A stretch of DNA of 64,000 nt, from assembly GCA_022393335.1 (NCBI GenBank), contig JAJEKB010020939.1, forward strand, positions 207,533 to 271,532, given 5' to 3'. The first letter of the stretch is position 1; each line of letters starts with the position of its first letter. Below, in pieces: positions 23,730 through 35,934 of the stretch. Below the pieces are notes generated by a model. The model saw nothing but the letters and a program-made list of their open reading frames with translations, did no database searches and was not told the origin of the DNA. The DNA comes from Macrotrachela quadricornifera (taxonomy: Eukaryota; Rotifera; Eurotatoria; Philodinida; Philodinidae). The translations under genes and the position numbers were made by a program.

Positions 23730-24534
23730 TAGTAATAATCATTAAACGTTTATGGTAAATTAACTAGAAAAGTTTTTTCACCCGGTTCTTCGAAAAACCT
23801 CCGTTTGAGTTCAAGTATTCTATTATAATGCTTAGACATTTACGATTATATATAAATTTTCAAAGTTCTAAGTCTTGTATTTTGTCATGATCTATCATTT
23901 CTTTTACGTGACTGACGTGCAAATTTTCTATACGCTACGTAATGCGTGACTTGTAATAAACGGCGGAATTTTGCATTTGATATTCTGATTCTCAAAAAGA
24001 TTTTATTAAAATAAAACAAAGTATACTAGAAGATGCAGCGTGAGAAGCTCTACAATATAAAAGGGATATTGATTATATACTTTTTCTTTCAAAATAAACA
24101 ATTTTCTGAGCAATCGATTCTCAACACTGGGATAGGTAGTTCAGAGAGTTTTGCTTTTATTTTCAAAATAGAAAAGGACACAATTTGCATAAGGTTTATA
24201 TTGTAGATTGTAGAGCTTTTCACGCTCCATCTTGTGATGTATTTTGTTTTTTTGTTTAATGGAAGATATCAAGTAAAGAAAAGATGAAATAAGAATAAAA
24301 CGATTTCGTCTTTTATCAAAAAAAAAAATGGTGTTTTCGCAACGTTTACATGCACCTAACATGTAAGAAATAGTGGCCTAGAGCGAAATATAAGATTTAG
24401 AAGCCTGAAACTGCATATAATCCTAAATATGTCTAAGCATTATAACAGAAAAGAACCAGACGAAAAATTTTTTCTAGTGCCCTTTGTATTTATTTTAAGG
24501 TAGTAATAATCATTAAACGTTTATGGTAAATTAA
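23730..24534. repeat. Inverted-repeat element flanked by a 34-bp direct repeat
   Basis: Bases 23730-23763 and 24501-24534 are an identical 34-bp direct repeat; a partial third copy lies near 24625-24650. Just inside them, 23765-23890 pairs with the reverse complement of 24370-24480 (shared ATAATGCTTAGACAT block). A second, inner pair is 24013-24062 with 24195-24250 (shared AAGCTCTACAAT). The direct repeat is too long for an ordinary target duplication, so recombination between tandem units, or insertion of a foldback element into a minisatellite, is likelier. Confidence 0.75.
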
Positions 24535-25387
24535 AATTGCATTTATTTATATTAATACAAGAATGAACATTAAATACTCATGATAAATAAGAATTAAACT
24601 TATTTATATTCATATAATCATATTCATTAGAGCTTTATGGTAAATTAGAGTCTATGGACACATAGTCTCTGAAGACACGTTTTGGGCGGGACGGGAGCGG
24701 TACGAAATCTTATTGACATGGAAGGATGAGGCGGTGGCGGAGTGACTTTTTCGTTGTCCCATCCATCTCTATTAAATATATTTTTAATCAATCAAAATAC
24801 AAAGCATCGTTGCAAAATTTATATATCCTCATATCATATATAATTAATGTCATTCACTTCGTCAAATTAGTTTATTGTTTTTAATAGAATTGTTTGTAAA
24901 GATAAATATATAGAAATGTCATATTAAATATCTTCTTTAAATATTTATAAAAAAAAAGATTTGCTAATTTGAAAAGTTTTATAAAGACAAATTACAGATC
25001 TTCTATACTTGTATTACTAAGTGAAGTTAGTTAAAATAAAGACCAAATATAATTCATTTGAAAAACATTCAATAGATATTATTCTATCCAAGAAATATTA
25101 ATGTGCAACTTTATATTGCAAATAAGAAAACAACTAGAGCATAATATGTACATGAAAGACTACAAAAAACAATACATTGATTAACTTATTTGCAAATGTT
25201 GAGAAAGATATTTTTTGTTTTGAATCTGATAAAAAATTTCACTTGTTTTTATTTTATATAGAACAAAAAAGAAAAAGATGTTTAATTGAATTTTTCTTTA
25301 TATAAAAGAAACCAAACAAAAATAATAATAAAAGAAATAAAATCAAAGAGTTCTCTCTATCAACGAATTACATATTTGTAGGATTAC
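24535..25387. other. Intergenic; contains a short GC-rich island
   Basis: No gene. 24663-24770 is unusually G-rich (GGGCGGGACGGGAGCGG) for this region. The rest, up to the NHL gene, is very A/T-rich. Confidence 0.45.
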
Positions 25388-27143
25388 ATGATGAAATATC
25401 GATCTGTTCATGTATCATTTGTTTCAAAACGACTTAATCGTTCTTCTCGATCTCAAGTAATCAAATATATTTATTTTATCGATTTTATATTGCAAATCTC
25501 TCATAGATAACACCTTGTAATAGTGGACAATCATATAAAAATATTAATAATGATCTAACATTGCGTAGTAATTCATGGATAATCTCGAGTCAATCACCTG
25601 AAACTCACTCACCAGTAGATACTAGAATTGGATCAACAAAAAATGATATACGAAATTTGAAACGACCATTATCAACTCCTGTATTTTCTTGTAATACATC
25701 TGAAAGATTTGCAAAAAAAACTTTTTCGTAAATATTAAAATAATTTCAAACTTTATTAAATAAAATAATTTTTATTTCTATTATAGAGATATCCGAGCAG
25801 AGAATATAGAAAAGAAAAATAAATATCCAAAGAAATGTCGTATTGCTATAATAGTTATAATTATTTTGATTATATTAATTGTATTAGGAGTTATGATATA
25901 TCTTATTATTTATTTTACTACTAAAACGACAACTACCAGAACACGTAAATATTATCTTTATCTCATACCATATAGAAATTCATTCAATAAATTTCATGTC
26001 TTTTAAATTGTTAATAAAATCGAGTATGTCCATATATATTTATTAACTATTCTGTAATTATCTTTTATAGAAAACATCTATTATTATAATAACAGTATAT
26101 CGGAAATATAGACTTAAACTATTGTTATTTTTTATCTTTATAGCTACTAGTGTATCACTTCGTTGGAATTTGAATGGAATAACTGTAGCTGGTATTTCAG
26201 GTTCATATGGTGCTGCTTCTAATCAACTTTATAGACCAGTAGATGTTAAATTATATTTATCCGATACACTTTATATTGCTGATAATAAAAATCATCGAAT
26301 ACAAAAATGGTCTATTAGTCAATCAAATGATGTAACTGTTGCTGGTGCAACTTATGGTAATAATACAATTGATTTATTTAATCCAAGTGGAATTTATATT
26401 GATCCAAATAGAAATATCTACATAGCAGATACAAAAAATCATAGAATTCAATATTGGACTAATGGTGCTTCATCAGGAACGACTCTTCTTGGTACAGGTA
26501 ACATATACTAATCATCAAATTTTTTTGCAATATGAAACAAATATGTATAATATTTATAGGTGTTGCTGGTAGTACTACTACTAATGAATTGAATCAACCA
26601 TATGCTGTAGTACGTGATGAAATTACAAAAATACTTTATATAGCTGATTTCAACAATCATCGTATTATAAGTTTATCCTCAGGAGCATCAAATGGTACTC
26701 TTGCTTTAGGAGGACAAGGATCTGGATTAAATAATACACAATTAAATCGACCTATTGGACTTTATTTTGATTCAATATCAAATAGTCTTTATATTGCAAA
26801 TTCTGGAGGTCATAATATTGTTCGTTGGGTATTAGGTACTAATAGTTGGATACTTGTTACAGGTGAAACTGGATTGATTGGTAATACATCAACAACACTT
26901 TGTTATCCTTCTGGTATTACATTTGATCCAATGGGGAATTTATATGTAGCTGATTCAGGTAATCATCGAATACAACTTTTTTTGTCTGGACAAACTAAAG
27001 GTATAACAATTGCTGGTATTGGATTATCTGGTTCGAATTCTACGGCATTGAATACACCTTTTACATTAATACTCGATAATCAATTAAATTTATATATAGC
27101 AGATTCAGAAAATAATCGAATACAAAAATTCGTTCGTTATTAA
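25388..27143 (+). CDS. Membrane-anchored NHL-repeat protein (six-bladed beta-propeller)
   Basis: Five exons join with matching phases: 25388-25456, 25507-25727, 25787-25944, 26144-26497 and 26560-27143, giving 461 residues without a stop. Residues 1-113 are polar and Ser/Thr-rich. A basic cluster (KKNKYPKKCR) precedes one transmembrane helix at about 116-140, then a Thr-rich stalk. Residues about 150-461 form six NHL repeats, each with the (L/I)YIADxxNHRIQ core (for example IADNKNHRIQ, VADSGNHRIQ, IADSENNRIQ), enough for a complete closed propeller. There is no signal peptide, so a type II orientation with the propeller outside is likely. NHL propellers bind proteins, RNA or glycans; the ligand here cannot be inferred. 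The plan matches the FG-GAP gene at 13.7-17.3 kb (cytosolic part, helix, propeller) but without the enzyme domain. Either of the adjacent ATGs at 25388 and 25391 could be the start. Confidence 0.85.
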
Positions 27144-28940
27144 ATCTACAATTAACTAATTGATAGAAAAAAAAAGAAATTCTCATTTATTGAAAATAAA
27201 ATGATTTATTAATAAAATAAAAGCATGATTTAAATTCTATTTTCACGAGAAAATTGAATATACTATTTAAATGAAAGCTAATGCGAAGACTTCCTCTTTC
27301 GGAGATAATTTGAATTATTTGATGAAATTTATTCACATTAAAATGATTGAAATAATATTGCATCGCTAAATTTATCTAGTAATTTATTGATTAATGATAA
27401 ATAATACTATCTAAGATAAACAATAATCGAAAAAAAATTTATTTTAATTTATTTAATAAAGAAATTAAGAAAAAACTTTTATCGTGCTGAACCAAAAAAC
27501 TATGAATATAGTCAATAAATCTAGGTACTTATTAATCAGAAGATAGGAGGTACAAAACACTGAATTGTTAAAATCATCAACTGACATTGGTTAGATGTTT
27601 TCATGATATTAATCAAGAACCCATTTTGTACACAAGCATATTGATTGTGATATATATGCATTTTATGATTAGCATTGTCGTCTCGTATCTATAACAGCAA
27701 TAAATATTATCTCAATTGATAGATAAAAATAATTCAAATGAATAATTTTTATTACCATTTATTTTCTGCTCATTTGTATGATTTTCAATATATAATATAA
27801 ACTTTTTTTTCCTCAACATTCTATTTCGTGAAGAGATGTAATGGTTGTAAAAGATAGGTTAAACTAAAAAAAAAATAGAATTTTGTATTATTATGAAGTT
27901 AAATATCATTGTCAGATAAATTAAAAATTTACTCACGCACTAAATTATAGTAACAACAAGCGTAGTAGCTGTGTCGACAGGTAAAAAATTGATAGTTTGT
28001 TTCTGTATATATTAAAAGCTAAATATAAATAAAATTGTTTTAAAAGAAATCTAAATGTACCATACAGACCTTTATAATAATTTACATCAAAGATTAAACT
28101 ATGCTTAATATCAGATGATAAAGAAAATAAAGTTTATTGTACATTTATATTCGTAATTGACATTAACTTGCTGAAGTTATAATACGAAATAAATGATGTA
28201 TAAGCATAGCTGTACATAATGAATATGATAAGATACAAAGTAGAAAAAAAGGATACATATTGAAAAGGTAATCATTCATGTGTATCATGTATGTGAGTAT
28301 AGACGATAAATAATGTATGATATTCTTGATGTTGATGTTCAGTCGATAATAAGCATAAAGCAAAATAAAAACATTATTTTCATATGTTAAATCATTATTA
28401 GTAAAGATATGAATAATAAATGATAAAATTTTAAAACTATTCATACAGTATGAATATCCTATGTTTGAATATTTTAGAAGAAATTTTTCGTCGTTTTAGC
28501 TAGTTAATAAACAACGAAAATTTAATAGTTCAATTTTGTTTTTATTCACCTATGTTAAAAAATTCTAATAACATAAAAATGAGAAAAGAAATGGTTCTTT
28601 GAATTGCATTACACTTTTCAAATATCATTATTAATTTGAACACATTCGAGGTGATTCGTTTTTCGTACAGAAATTGATCAAGATACTCATTTTCACGTAG
28701 AATAAACTTTTAGTAAATGCACTTACTGACTTTTTCTTTTGTATTATATTGATTTTTTACCGTACTTCTTTGTTGCACAACTAGATAGCGAATCGAATCT
28801 AATATCCAGTCGTATAATGACTCAAGTTACTTTTGCGTTCTGTCGCGTATAGTATACATTACATGCGGGATGAGGATGGGAAGTTTCTAGATTTTTCTGT
28901 TGAATTCGTGTGTATTCTGTTTATCGCCACTCATCAGTAG
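27144..28940. other. 1.8 kb intergenic, no supported gene
   Basis: A/T-rich. The minus-strand frame at 28163-28444 is Ile/Tyr/Leu-rich and probably noise. Confidence 0.45.
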
Positions 28941-29235
28941 AGACATTAGCATTGACTCACCCAGTGAAGTGAGTTCTTTGGATGATGATTGTGCTAGAAT
29001 GTACTTCGAATCTGCAAGTTCCGACGAAGAAGTCACTGATAATGAGGTGGATTCAGACGTCTAGAGTGAAATAAAATCAGAGTCTGATGGTGAATTTCTG
29101 GAAGATCATGGACTTATTGAACAAGTAACGTCAATTTCTGAAGATGGTACAATCAATCCTATCAATTGTTATCGACATTTTATCATTGATGAGGTTATGA
29201 ATCTTATGGTTCGCGAAGCTAATAACGGGTGCGCC
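28941..29235 (+). pseudogene. N-terminal remnant of a piggyBac-like transposase
   Basis: The frame opens with a Ser/Asp/Glu-rich leader (motifs SLDDDC, SASSDEEV) and leads into INPINCYRHFIIDEVMNLM, which resembles the SPLDFFxLFFTDELIELIVEET start of the piggyBac transposase core (DDE_Tnp_1_7). A TAG at 29062-29064 interrupts it and nothing further is recognisable, so it is a dead fragment. It is followed at once by LINE sequence on the other strand. Confidence 0.5.
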
Positions 29236-29249
29236 AGGTGAAATGAGCC

Positions 29250-30178
29250 TCTTAGTATTTTGCAAGTATTTCTCTCAAATTATGTTGGTCAAGTTTGACG
29301 TAATGTTGTATTAAAATCACCGACAATAACACAGGTGTTGTTGATGTTGTATAATTCAGGCAACTCATTAATATCAATCTCAACTGTTGACGGTACATAA
29401 ATGGAGGATGTCAGTATTAATTTGAAGATTTGAGTTTCAATCTCTACTACTATCACTTCGTTTTTATGTGCTGTTTTGTTCAGTATTTCTTGACATTTGG
29501 GATGTTATTTGACAGATAGTAACATTACACCATCAGATTTTCCTGCTCGATCATTTTTGAAAACGTTATGACCCATTAGAGAGAACAGACGTTCACTCTT
29601 TAGATGAGTTCCATTCACAGAGATGATGTCGTATTTGGAGAAACTGGCTAGGAGTTTATCTTTGTGTCTAGTGATGGAGTCAATATTAATATGACAAACC
29701 AATCTTCATTGTTGCTTGTTTTAAAATCTTTGCTGTGAAATGTCGATGTATCTAAAGAGTTGTTGAGAGAATGAAGTCTGAATGGTCGGTATTTTTGCGT
29801 TACTTCTTTGGTTGGTTCTGCTGATGGTAAATAAATAATGATTATATCAGCATCATATTCAGCTAAACGGATCACAACTACCACACCTATTCTTCGACTG
29901 GTACGAGCCACTAACAAAGAGAGCAAACAATATACAGACAAATCAAATGAAAACTTTCTGAGAACCACTTTATCTTTCAAATTGATGTTTACTAAATAAA
30001 TGGCTGTCTTGTCGGTCAAATAATATGATAGAAAACAGTCTAGTTTTTTATGTTTTGGTTGCAAAAGCAGTTGTAATCTCGAAAAGACCTGCCTTCTCGT
30101 CGACAAAGGAAGATTAGTCATAGGAATCATGTCCTCATACATATCAAGAATATTTACCTGAATAATTGACCTTATCAT
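29250..30178 (-). pseudogene. Non-LTR retrotransposon fragment (endonuclease domain)
   Basis: The segment 29505-29702 reads HINIDSITRHK, then KYDIISVNGTHL, matching the start of the apurinic-type endonuclease (exonuclease/endonuclease/phosphatase fold) of jockey/CR1-like LINEs, where the second motif normally reads VNET or ITET. Further along in another frame near 29330 is IVGDFN, the conserved GDFN motif of the same domain. An upstream 176-residue frame (29648-30178) may be the end of ORF1, but I cannot identify it. Frame changes and the lack of a reverse transcriptase show a broken, truncated copy. Confidence 0.65.
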
Positions 30179-30395
30179 TCAGAAAAAGTTCGAATGTAAT
30201 ACAGATGTCGCCAACTCGTAGTTGATGAAAATATAACTTCTAATTGGTGAGAAAATATTTCCATAGAACATCAGCGATCAGTAAGATAATTTTTGTTTTA
30301 TTCTGTCCTTCACTCATTATCATGCAATAAAACACACGTGTATGCATATAATAATAAAATAAAGTATTACTCATCGTGCTTTTTTCACTTGAAAA

Positions 30396-32823
30396 ATGTC
30401 CAACGAAAAGATTTATACTATATCAGATCTTCATGTTGATTATGAGAAGAATATGACATGGGTCGAACAATTATCTAATGAGAAATATTTAAATGACACT
30501 ATCATTATTGCAGGTAAATTACATGAAAAAACTCGACAAAACAATTGAATGATACTCTTTAATTTTAGGTGACGTCACGCACGTTTTATCAAAATTAAAG
30601 CAAACATTGAAATTATTCAAATTAAAATTTAAAGATGTTTATTTTTGTCCAGGTAATCATGAATTGTGGACAAAATCGCAACAAGAAGATGAAGAATTAC
30701 AAATTGATAATTCCATCGAAAAATTTCACTATGTAAGAAATAACAAGATACCCAAGTGAGCAAAAGATGGGATAAATGACTAGTGCTTTTTCTAGTCATG
30801 TCGGCTCGTCAGAATGGGTGATAGGGATACCCGTCCGAAAATGATTTAAAATTGAAAAAGTAAAGATGTCAGGGACGGTACATAGAGCGAGTTCTAGCCT
30901 TATGCAGTAGGCGAGTCTACGCTATTCTAAATAGAAATATATAAGGATGAATGTTAGATTCGAACATGCATACAATCTATCACTTACCCATTTTTTAGTC
31001 CATTGAGTTACATGATCAAAAGATCGATTTCTACATGTTTATAGTCATTCTAATTCTAAGATGCTATTTTACAAAGTTTTGCTTGAGGTTCGTTTTTTTC
31101 ATGTTCTCATGTGAATAAAATATTATCTTTTAGAGAATACGAGACTATTTAAACAAAATAAATTTTAAAACTTTTTGTATTTTTTGGAGGAATATCTTTT
31201 AATTATTATTAACTAAAAGTAATTACAGTAAAACCTCTATTAGTGAACGCTTTTTTTCCGGTCCCGAAGGTATTCATTATAGAGAGGTTTTATTGTATTC
31301 TTAGATTTTCAACATATGTAAATACAAAATATGATAAGAAATATCAAGACAGAGATGTACAAAGTAGAATGAGATGAATTTGGTAAAAAGAAAAAAACGC
31401 TCAAATTAAAAGACTATCAAATGAAAAAAATATCGAAAGTGCTGTTAGTGCAGCTTCAGCGCACTTTTCCATCGTCATTGCACGAATAATCTGCAGCAAC
31501 ATCCTTATCTAGCTCTTATGCATGAATAGTGTGTAGTGAAGCTGCATTAAGAGCCCTTTCGATATTTTTTACTGTCGGCGTTTTTTCCTTCTACCAAATT
31601 CATAAATACCACAAAAAAAAGTACAATGTCTATATTCTAAATAAAACTACACAGATGTTGACTAGGTTTTTTTCTTTGCGTTCTACTTCTTTCACTTTTC
31701 ATTATTGATCAGTTTAAACGAATTGGTGGGACAACTTAGTCAAAAGAAAGTGGATGGGTGGTTTAAAGTTTGACAGACTAGTCTGAACTAGGATGGGTGA
31801 CACAATCTATAAAAAAAGAACTAGTCATGGCGTGTGTAGACGACGCTTCAAACTAGTCCTGACTACTATTAAAGATGTTTCACACTAGACTTGACGGGTG
31901 TTGCGAACATTTCGGACTAATTATGTTGATCGTCTTCCTTTATTTTTTGCTTACTTGGGTAGATATTTTTCGATTGATTTTTTTTTGTTCAGATCATGAA
32001 AATGTGTGAAGATATGGGTGTACGTACCAAACCTGGTATTACTGCTACAAATACTTATATTGTTCCCTTATATGGATGGTAACTAACTGTTATAATGCTC
32101 TAAATTTTGTATGAGTAGTTTTGCTATTATCTAGGTATGATGATAGTTTACATATATTATCTCCAGGTTTTGAAAGTGACTTACAAATATGGACTGATTA
32201 TTATCGATGTCAATGGAGCGAGGTGAGTGGAATTTAAGCTTATTTTCAAATCGATTTTCTTTTAATAAAACAAAAGGAAATACCACAGAGTGAAGCTGCA
32301 AAATATTTTGTTCAATTAAATGAACCAAATTTATTCAATGTAATTGAAAATAAAAATAACTCAAGAATAATCACATTTTCACATTTTTTAACCAGCAAGT
32401 ATGATAAAAAATACTAAATTGTAAGGAATTCATTTTGAAGAATATAGGAAATTGATGCAAGCATATCGAAATGAAATAAATGCTCGTCAAGAAAAACGGC
32501 GACAAAATAAAAGTGCTGAACAACCAACAAACAGTGAAGCATTAAAAGCGAATTTTTCACTAGTCGCCGGTACAGAATTATTAGGTGAACAATTGAAACG
32601 AATTCAACCACAAATACATATATTTGGTGAGTAATATTTAAGACATGTTTTTATTCTCCGATGGAACTTGATGTCTGTTATAGGACATAGTCATCGTAAA
32701 ATGGTGTTGGATATTGGTGATGGTATTACATATATCAATAATCCACTTGGCTATGTATCAGAAAGAGAAAGTGGTTTGATTGAACCACCATACGAACTTT
32801 ATGAAATAAATTTCACTGAATAA
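30396..32823 (+). CDS. Calcineurin-like metallophosphoesterase
   Basis: Seven exons join in phase: 30396-30513, 30569-30732, 31993-32078, 32135-32222, 32277-32398, 32448-32626 and 32684-32823, giving 298 residues. The metallophosphoesterase motifs appear in order: SDLHVDY (DxH, residue about 11), GDVTH (about 40), GNHE (about 71), TFSHF (about 190) and GHSH (about 253). These residues bind the two active-site metals and place the protein in the calcineurin-like family; substrate class is not evident. No signal peptide or helix is visible, so it is probably cytosolic. Five introns are 49-57 nt; intron 2 is 1260 nt because a transposon lies in it (30750-31960). Without that element and one target duplication it would be 45 nt. 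Coding appears intact. Confidence 0.85.
31226..31295. mobile_element. Minimal pogo-type MITE, 70 bp
   Basis: It begins CAGTAAAACCTCTATTAGTG, ends GAGAGGTTTTATTG, and is flanked by TA on both sides. CAGT-AAACCTC ends with a TA duplication are typical of pogo/Tc1-mariner elements. At 70 bp it is hardly more than two terminal repeats joined. Confidence 0.8.
31368..31607. repeat. Inverted repeat inside the intronic transposon
   Basis: 31368-31466 pairs with the reverse complement of 31520-31607 (shared blocks AATTTGGTAAAAAG, TATCGAAAG and GCAGCTTCA). Probably a further small foldback element nested in the 30750-31960 element. Confidence 0.65.
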
Positions 32824-34218
32824 GTAATTTGATTATCGTCGAATTGCATGAAAATATTGTTGAAAGTCTTTTTGTTAATATTATTATTTGAAAAGGAAAC
32901 TTTTCAATCAATAATGATTTATTGGTAAATCAAAAAAAAGAAGGAGAATGCTTGAAAATCATATACTGTTTATTTTTCTCCTATCCATTTTGTATTTTCC
33001 AAAAGAATGATCTATAAATCTATCTGACATTTACATCACTCTCATTCGGCATCGTATATAATAATCAATCCCATCCGAAGTTAGTTAGTCTTTTCTTATT
33101 TTCTTATAGAGAAATTCTGCTCTGAAACTCCGCGCATACAGGAGTCTGAACTAGACTAGCTTATATAGAAAAATTTTAGAAGTTTTGGACAAAGTCTCGC
33201 CGAGGTACGAAGCTTTCAAAAAATGCATGTTATATACACTATCTATAGAGGAGGACTTAAAATTTGAAAGTTTTATATCTCGACGAGACTTTCTTCAAAA
33301 CTTTTAAATTTTCCTACATAAGCTCGACTAGTTCAGATTTCTGTATGCGCGGAGTTTCAGAGCAAAATTCAAAAATACGATTTTATCGTACGTGGGGTTC
33401 CCCATAGGTATCTTTTGAAAATACACATATTGCGGATTCGGTAATTTCGCTATATCTCAATAGCAATTCATACCCTTTTAGAATTTTGACTAGGGCATCA
33501 TGGAGTATCTATAGACAAAAAATTCATTAAAATCGAAGGATAACATTTGAGGATGTTCCCTCGTCAGCGTTCTCTACGAGATATATTCATTTTTAATTCG
33601 AGATCAACATCCGCATCCATAATTTTTTTATTATTCGAAGGACATTTGTATACCCTAAGTTTGGATCTTCTCGATTGTTCTAGGAGATTTCAGAAAAAAC
33701 CGCAAAAACTTTCTTGCCAGCCTAATACTTTTTAATAAAAAAAAATGTTAATAAATTACTTTGACCTTTTGTAATACATTGGCCACAATAATCATGTCTT
33801 TATCAATTAATGATTTCCATCGCAATGACAATGTTATATCTAGGTGAAAGAAAGAATGCGATATCATACATCTGTGAAAAATACAGTTAGTCGGCAAAGA
33901 TATTTATCGAGGTTAAAAAGAAATAAGTAACACATGAAGAAAAATATCATAACATAACAAATGTCTGTAAGAGTTGTCTCTTTTGAATAACTTTAATAGT
34001 TTTTTAACTTCTTTAAACATCATACATTCTTGCTAAAAGCAGTAGAGTGTAGCCCATTCAATCTTTAGAGAACCGACACTTTACACTATATCTATTTCAA
34101 CGAAATATTTTTTTGTGATTGAATACAAAAACCAGCAATAGAGACGATATATCTTTTCTGTTAAATTGTTCCACTAGTTCTGAAACAATGATAAAAGTTT
34201 CAAAAGAAAAGTTCATGT
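32824..34218. other. Intergenic with one inverted repeat, no supported gene
   Basis: Between the 3' ends of the metallophosphoesterase (+) and F-box (-) genes. Apart from the repeat at 33115-33372 I see only chance frames (33547-33735). Confidence 0.45.
33115..33372. repeat. Inverted repeat, arms of about 110 nt
   Basis: 33115-33225 pairs with the reverse complement of 33265-33372. Each outer end carries CTGAAACTCCGCGCATAC or its complement. A centre of about 40 nt separates the arms, so a transcript would form a long hairpin. Confidence 0.8.
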
Positions 34219-35934
34219 TTAGTGTTTACCAATCCAAATAAATATTTTTGTTTCATACCAACAATTAGTTTCATCTTTTGCTGGATCATAACGACTGCAA
34301 TGTTCATCATTCATATCAACAATAATATTTCGTTTTGATATTTCATCTAAAAATTGTAAAAAATTTTCTTGACGATTATTTTCACTATAAATTGTTATAT
34401 GACCAATAGATAAATTTGTTAAATAATTTAAAATAAATAATAAATATTTTTCATTTTTAATTGTACATTCTAAATATTCAATATTAGAAAATATTTCACA
34501 AAATTTTTTTAATTTAATATAATCATTAATTAATGAACCATAATGATGTTTTTGATATAATTTTTTAATCATTTTATTTAAATATTTACATAATTCATCA
34601 TCTTGAAAAATTGTTTCTATACTATATCCATTAATAGTTATTGATGATATTTTTGGTGATTGTTTAAGAATTTCTATTAATGCTAATGATGTTTTTATAT
34701 TAGTAATATATGGAATATCAATAGATTTCAGATTATACAAATTAACAATCATTTTTAAATTTTTAACATCGTTTTCTATTAAATCTGATTGACGTAATAT
34801 TAATGATGTAACATTAGAAAAGTAATATTGACAATTTTCTATTATTAATTCATAATTTAATGATAAATCTGTTACATTAATAAATGTATTATTCTTATTA
34901 TTTATTAAAGTATTACAAGTTCTAATATTTTCTGCTCGTATTTCATAGATATTTGATATATAAGGTATTGTATAAATTAGTACTAATTCGTAATCTTTGG
35001 TATATTCTGTATACCAATGATGTTCAATTTGCCAAAAATCAGTTTGAAATTGTTTAAATTTCTCAATAAACTCATCTTCATAATAAGGATGAACAACATA
35101 ACTAAATTTAAATTTAAATATATTTAATTTCGGTAATGAAATTTTTATTAAATTTTGCCATCGATAAGCATCAATTATATCATCATTATCATCAGTAGAT
35201 ATTGTTAAACTTTTTAAATTTGATATTTGTTTTAAAAATATTTCAAAACTATCGAATTTATCATTATATTTATCAATTATTAAAGTATTTAAATGAAGAA
35301 TATATTGTTCATTAAAACATGTATTAATATTATCTAAATCAGATGGTATAACATGTTGAATATGTATATATTTTAATGTAGATATAGATTTTAATAATAT
35401 ATATAATTGAATTAAAGGACATTCAGAAATTTTTAATTTATTAATTGATGATATTCTAATAATAGACCATACAGATGAATCTAAATGTGATATTGATAAT
35501 ATTTGTAAATTAGGAAATAAAAGATTAGTTATTTTTATTTTAGAATAACGATTTTGTTTAATTCGATGTATAAATTGCCATAGAGATGTTGATGAAAATA
35601 TAGCTTCAAGTTTTCGAAGATGAAGAAATTCATCAAGTGAAAATAATGATAAAAAAATATTATTTTGAATACAATCATATTTATCGGATAGATATAATGA
35701 ATAAATTTGATTTTTTATTTCAGAATTTAATATCATTTGTGTACACATATAATCAAATATTGATTTATTAACATTTTTAAAATGAAAATATAGTGGAATA
35801 TGACGAATAAGATAGTTAATACGAGAATTTAATTGATTAAATGAATAAAATATTTCACATGCATTTAAATATTTAAACAATTTAATTAATATTTCATTCG
35901 GTAAAAGTTCAAATTTCATGATAATAAAATTCAA
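34219..35934 (-). CDS. F-box protein with divergent leucine-rich repeats
   Basis: A single-exon frame of 571 residues. An F-box lies at about residues 7-50: FELLPNEILIKLFKYLN, then the FYSFNQLNSRINYLI helix. The F-box binds Skp1 in SCF ubiquitin ligases. The rest is a long Leu/Ile-rich region with irregular LRR-like units (LxxLxIS and LKSLTIS patterns around 145-260 and again 360-480) that would form the substrate-binding arc. The second Met (residue 6, directly before FELLPNE) is as plausible a start as the first. Codon use is strongly A/T-biased like the neighbouring genes. Many such F-box genes occur in bdelloids; the substrate is unknown. Confidence 0.8.
   Translation of the reverse strand: MNFIIMKFELLPNEILIKLFKYLNACEIFYSFNQLNSRINYLIRHIPLYFHFKNVNKSIFDYMCTQMILNSEIKNQIYSLYLSDKYDCIQNNIFLSLFSLDEFLHLRKLEAIFSSTSLWQFIHRIKQNRYSKIKITNLLFPNLQILSISHLDSSVWSIIRISSINKLKISECPLIQLYILLKSISTLKYIHIQHVIPSDLDNINTCFNEQYILHLNTLIIDKYNDKFDSFEIFLKQISNLKSLTISTDDNDDIIDAYRWQNLIKISLPKLNIFKFKFSYVVHPYYEDEFIEKFKQFQTDFWQIEHHWYTEYTKDYELVLIYTIPYISNIYEIRAENIRTCNTLINNKNNTFINVTDLSLNYELIIENCQYYFSNVTSLILRQSDLIENDVKNLKMIVNLYNLKSIDIPYITNIKTSLALIEILKQSPKISSITINGYSIETIFQDDELCKYLNKMIKKLYQKHHYGSLINDYIKLKKFCEIFSNIEYLECTIKNEKYLLFILNYLTNLSIGHITIYSENNRQENFLQFLDEISKRNIIVDMNDEHCSRYDPAKDETNCWYETKIFIWIGKH

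Larger units (their letters stand above)
30750..31960. mobile_element. 1.2-kb non-autonomous DNA transposon in an intron, TSD AGAT
   Basis: The termini ACCCAAGTGAGCAAAA (left) and, inverted, ACCCAAGTAAGCAAAA (right) match at 15 of 16 positions. The element is flanked by the 4-bp duplication AGAT (30746-30749 and 31961-31964). It encodes no transposase. Subterminal ACTAGT/CTAGTC-like motifs recur near both ends. A pogo-type MITE (31226-31295) and a separate inverted repeat (31368-31607) lie inside. Superfamily unknown. Confidence 0.85.
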
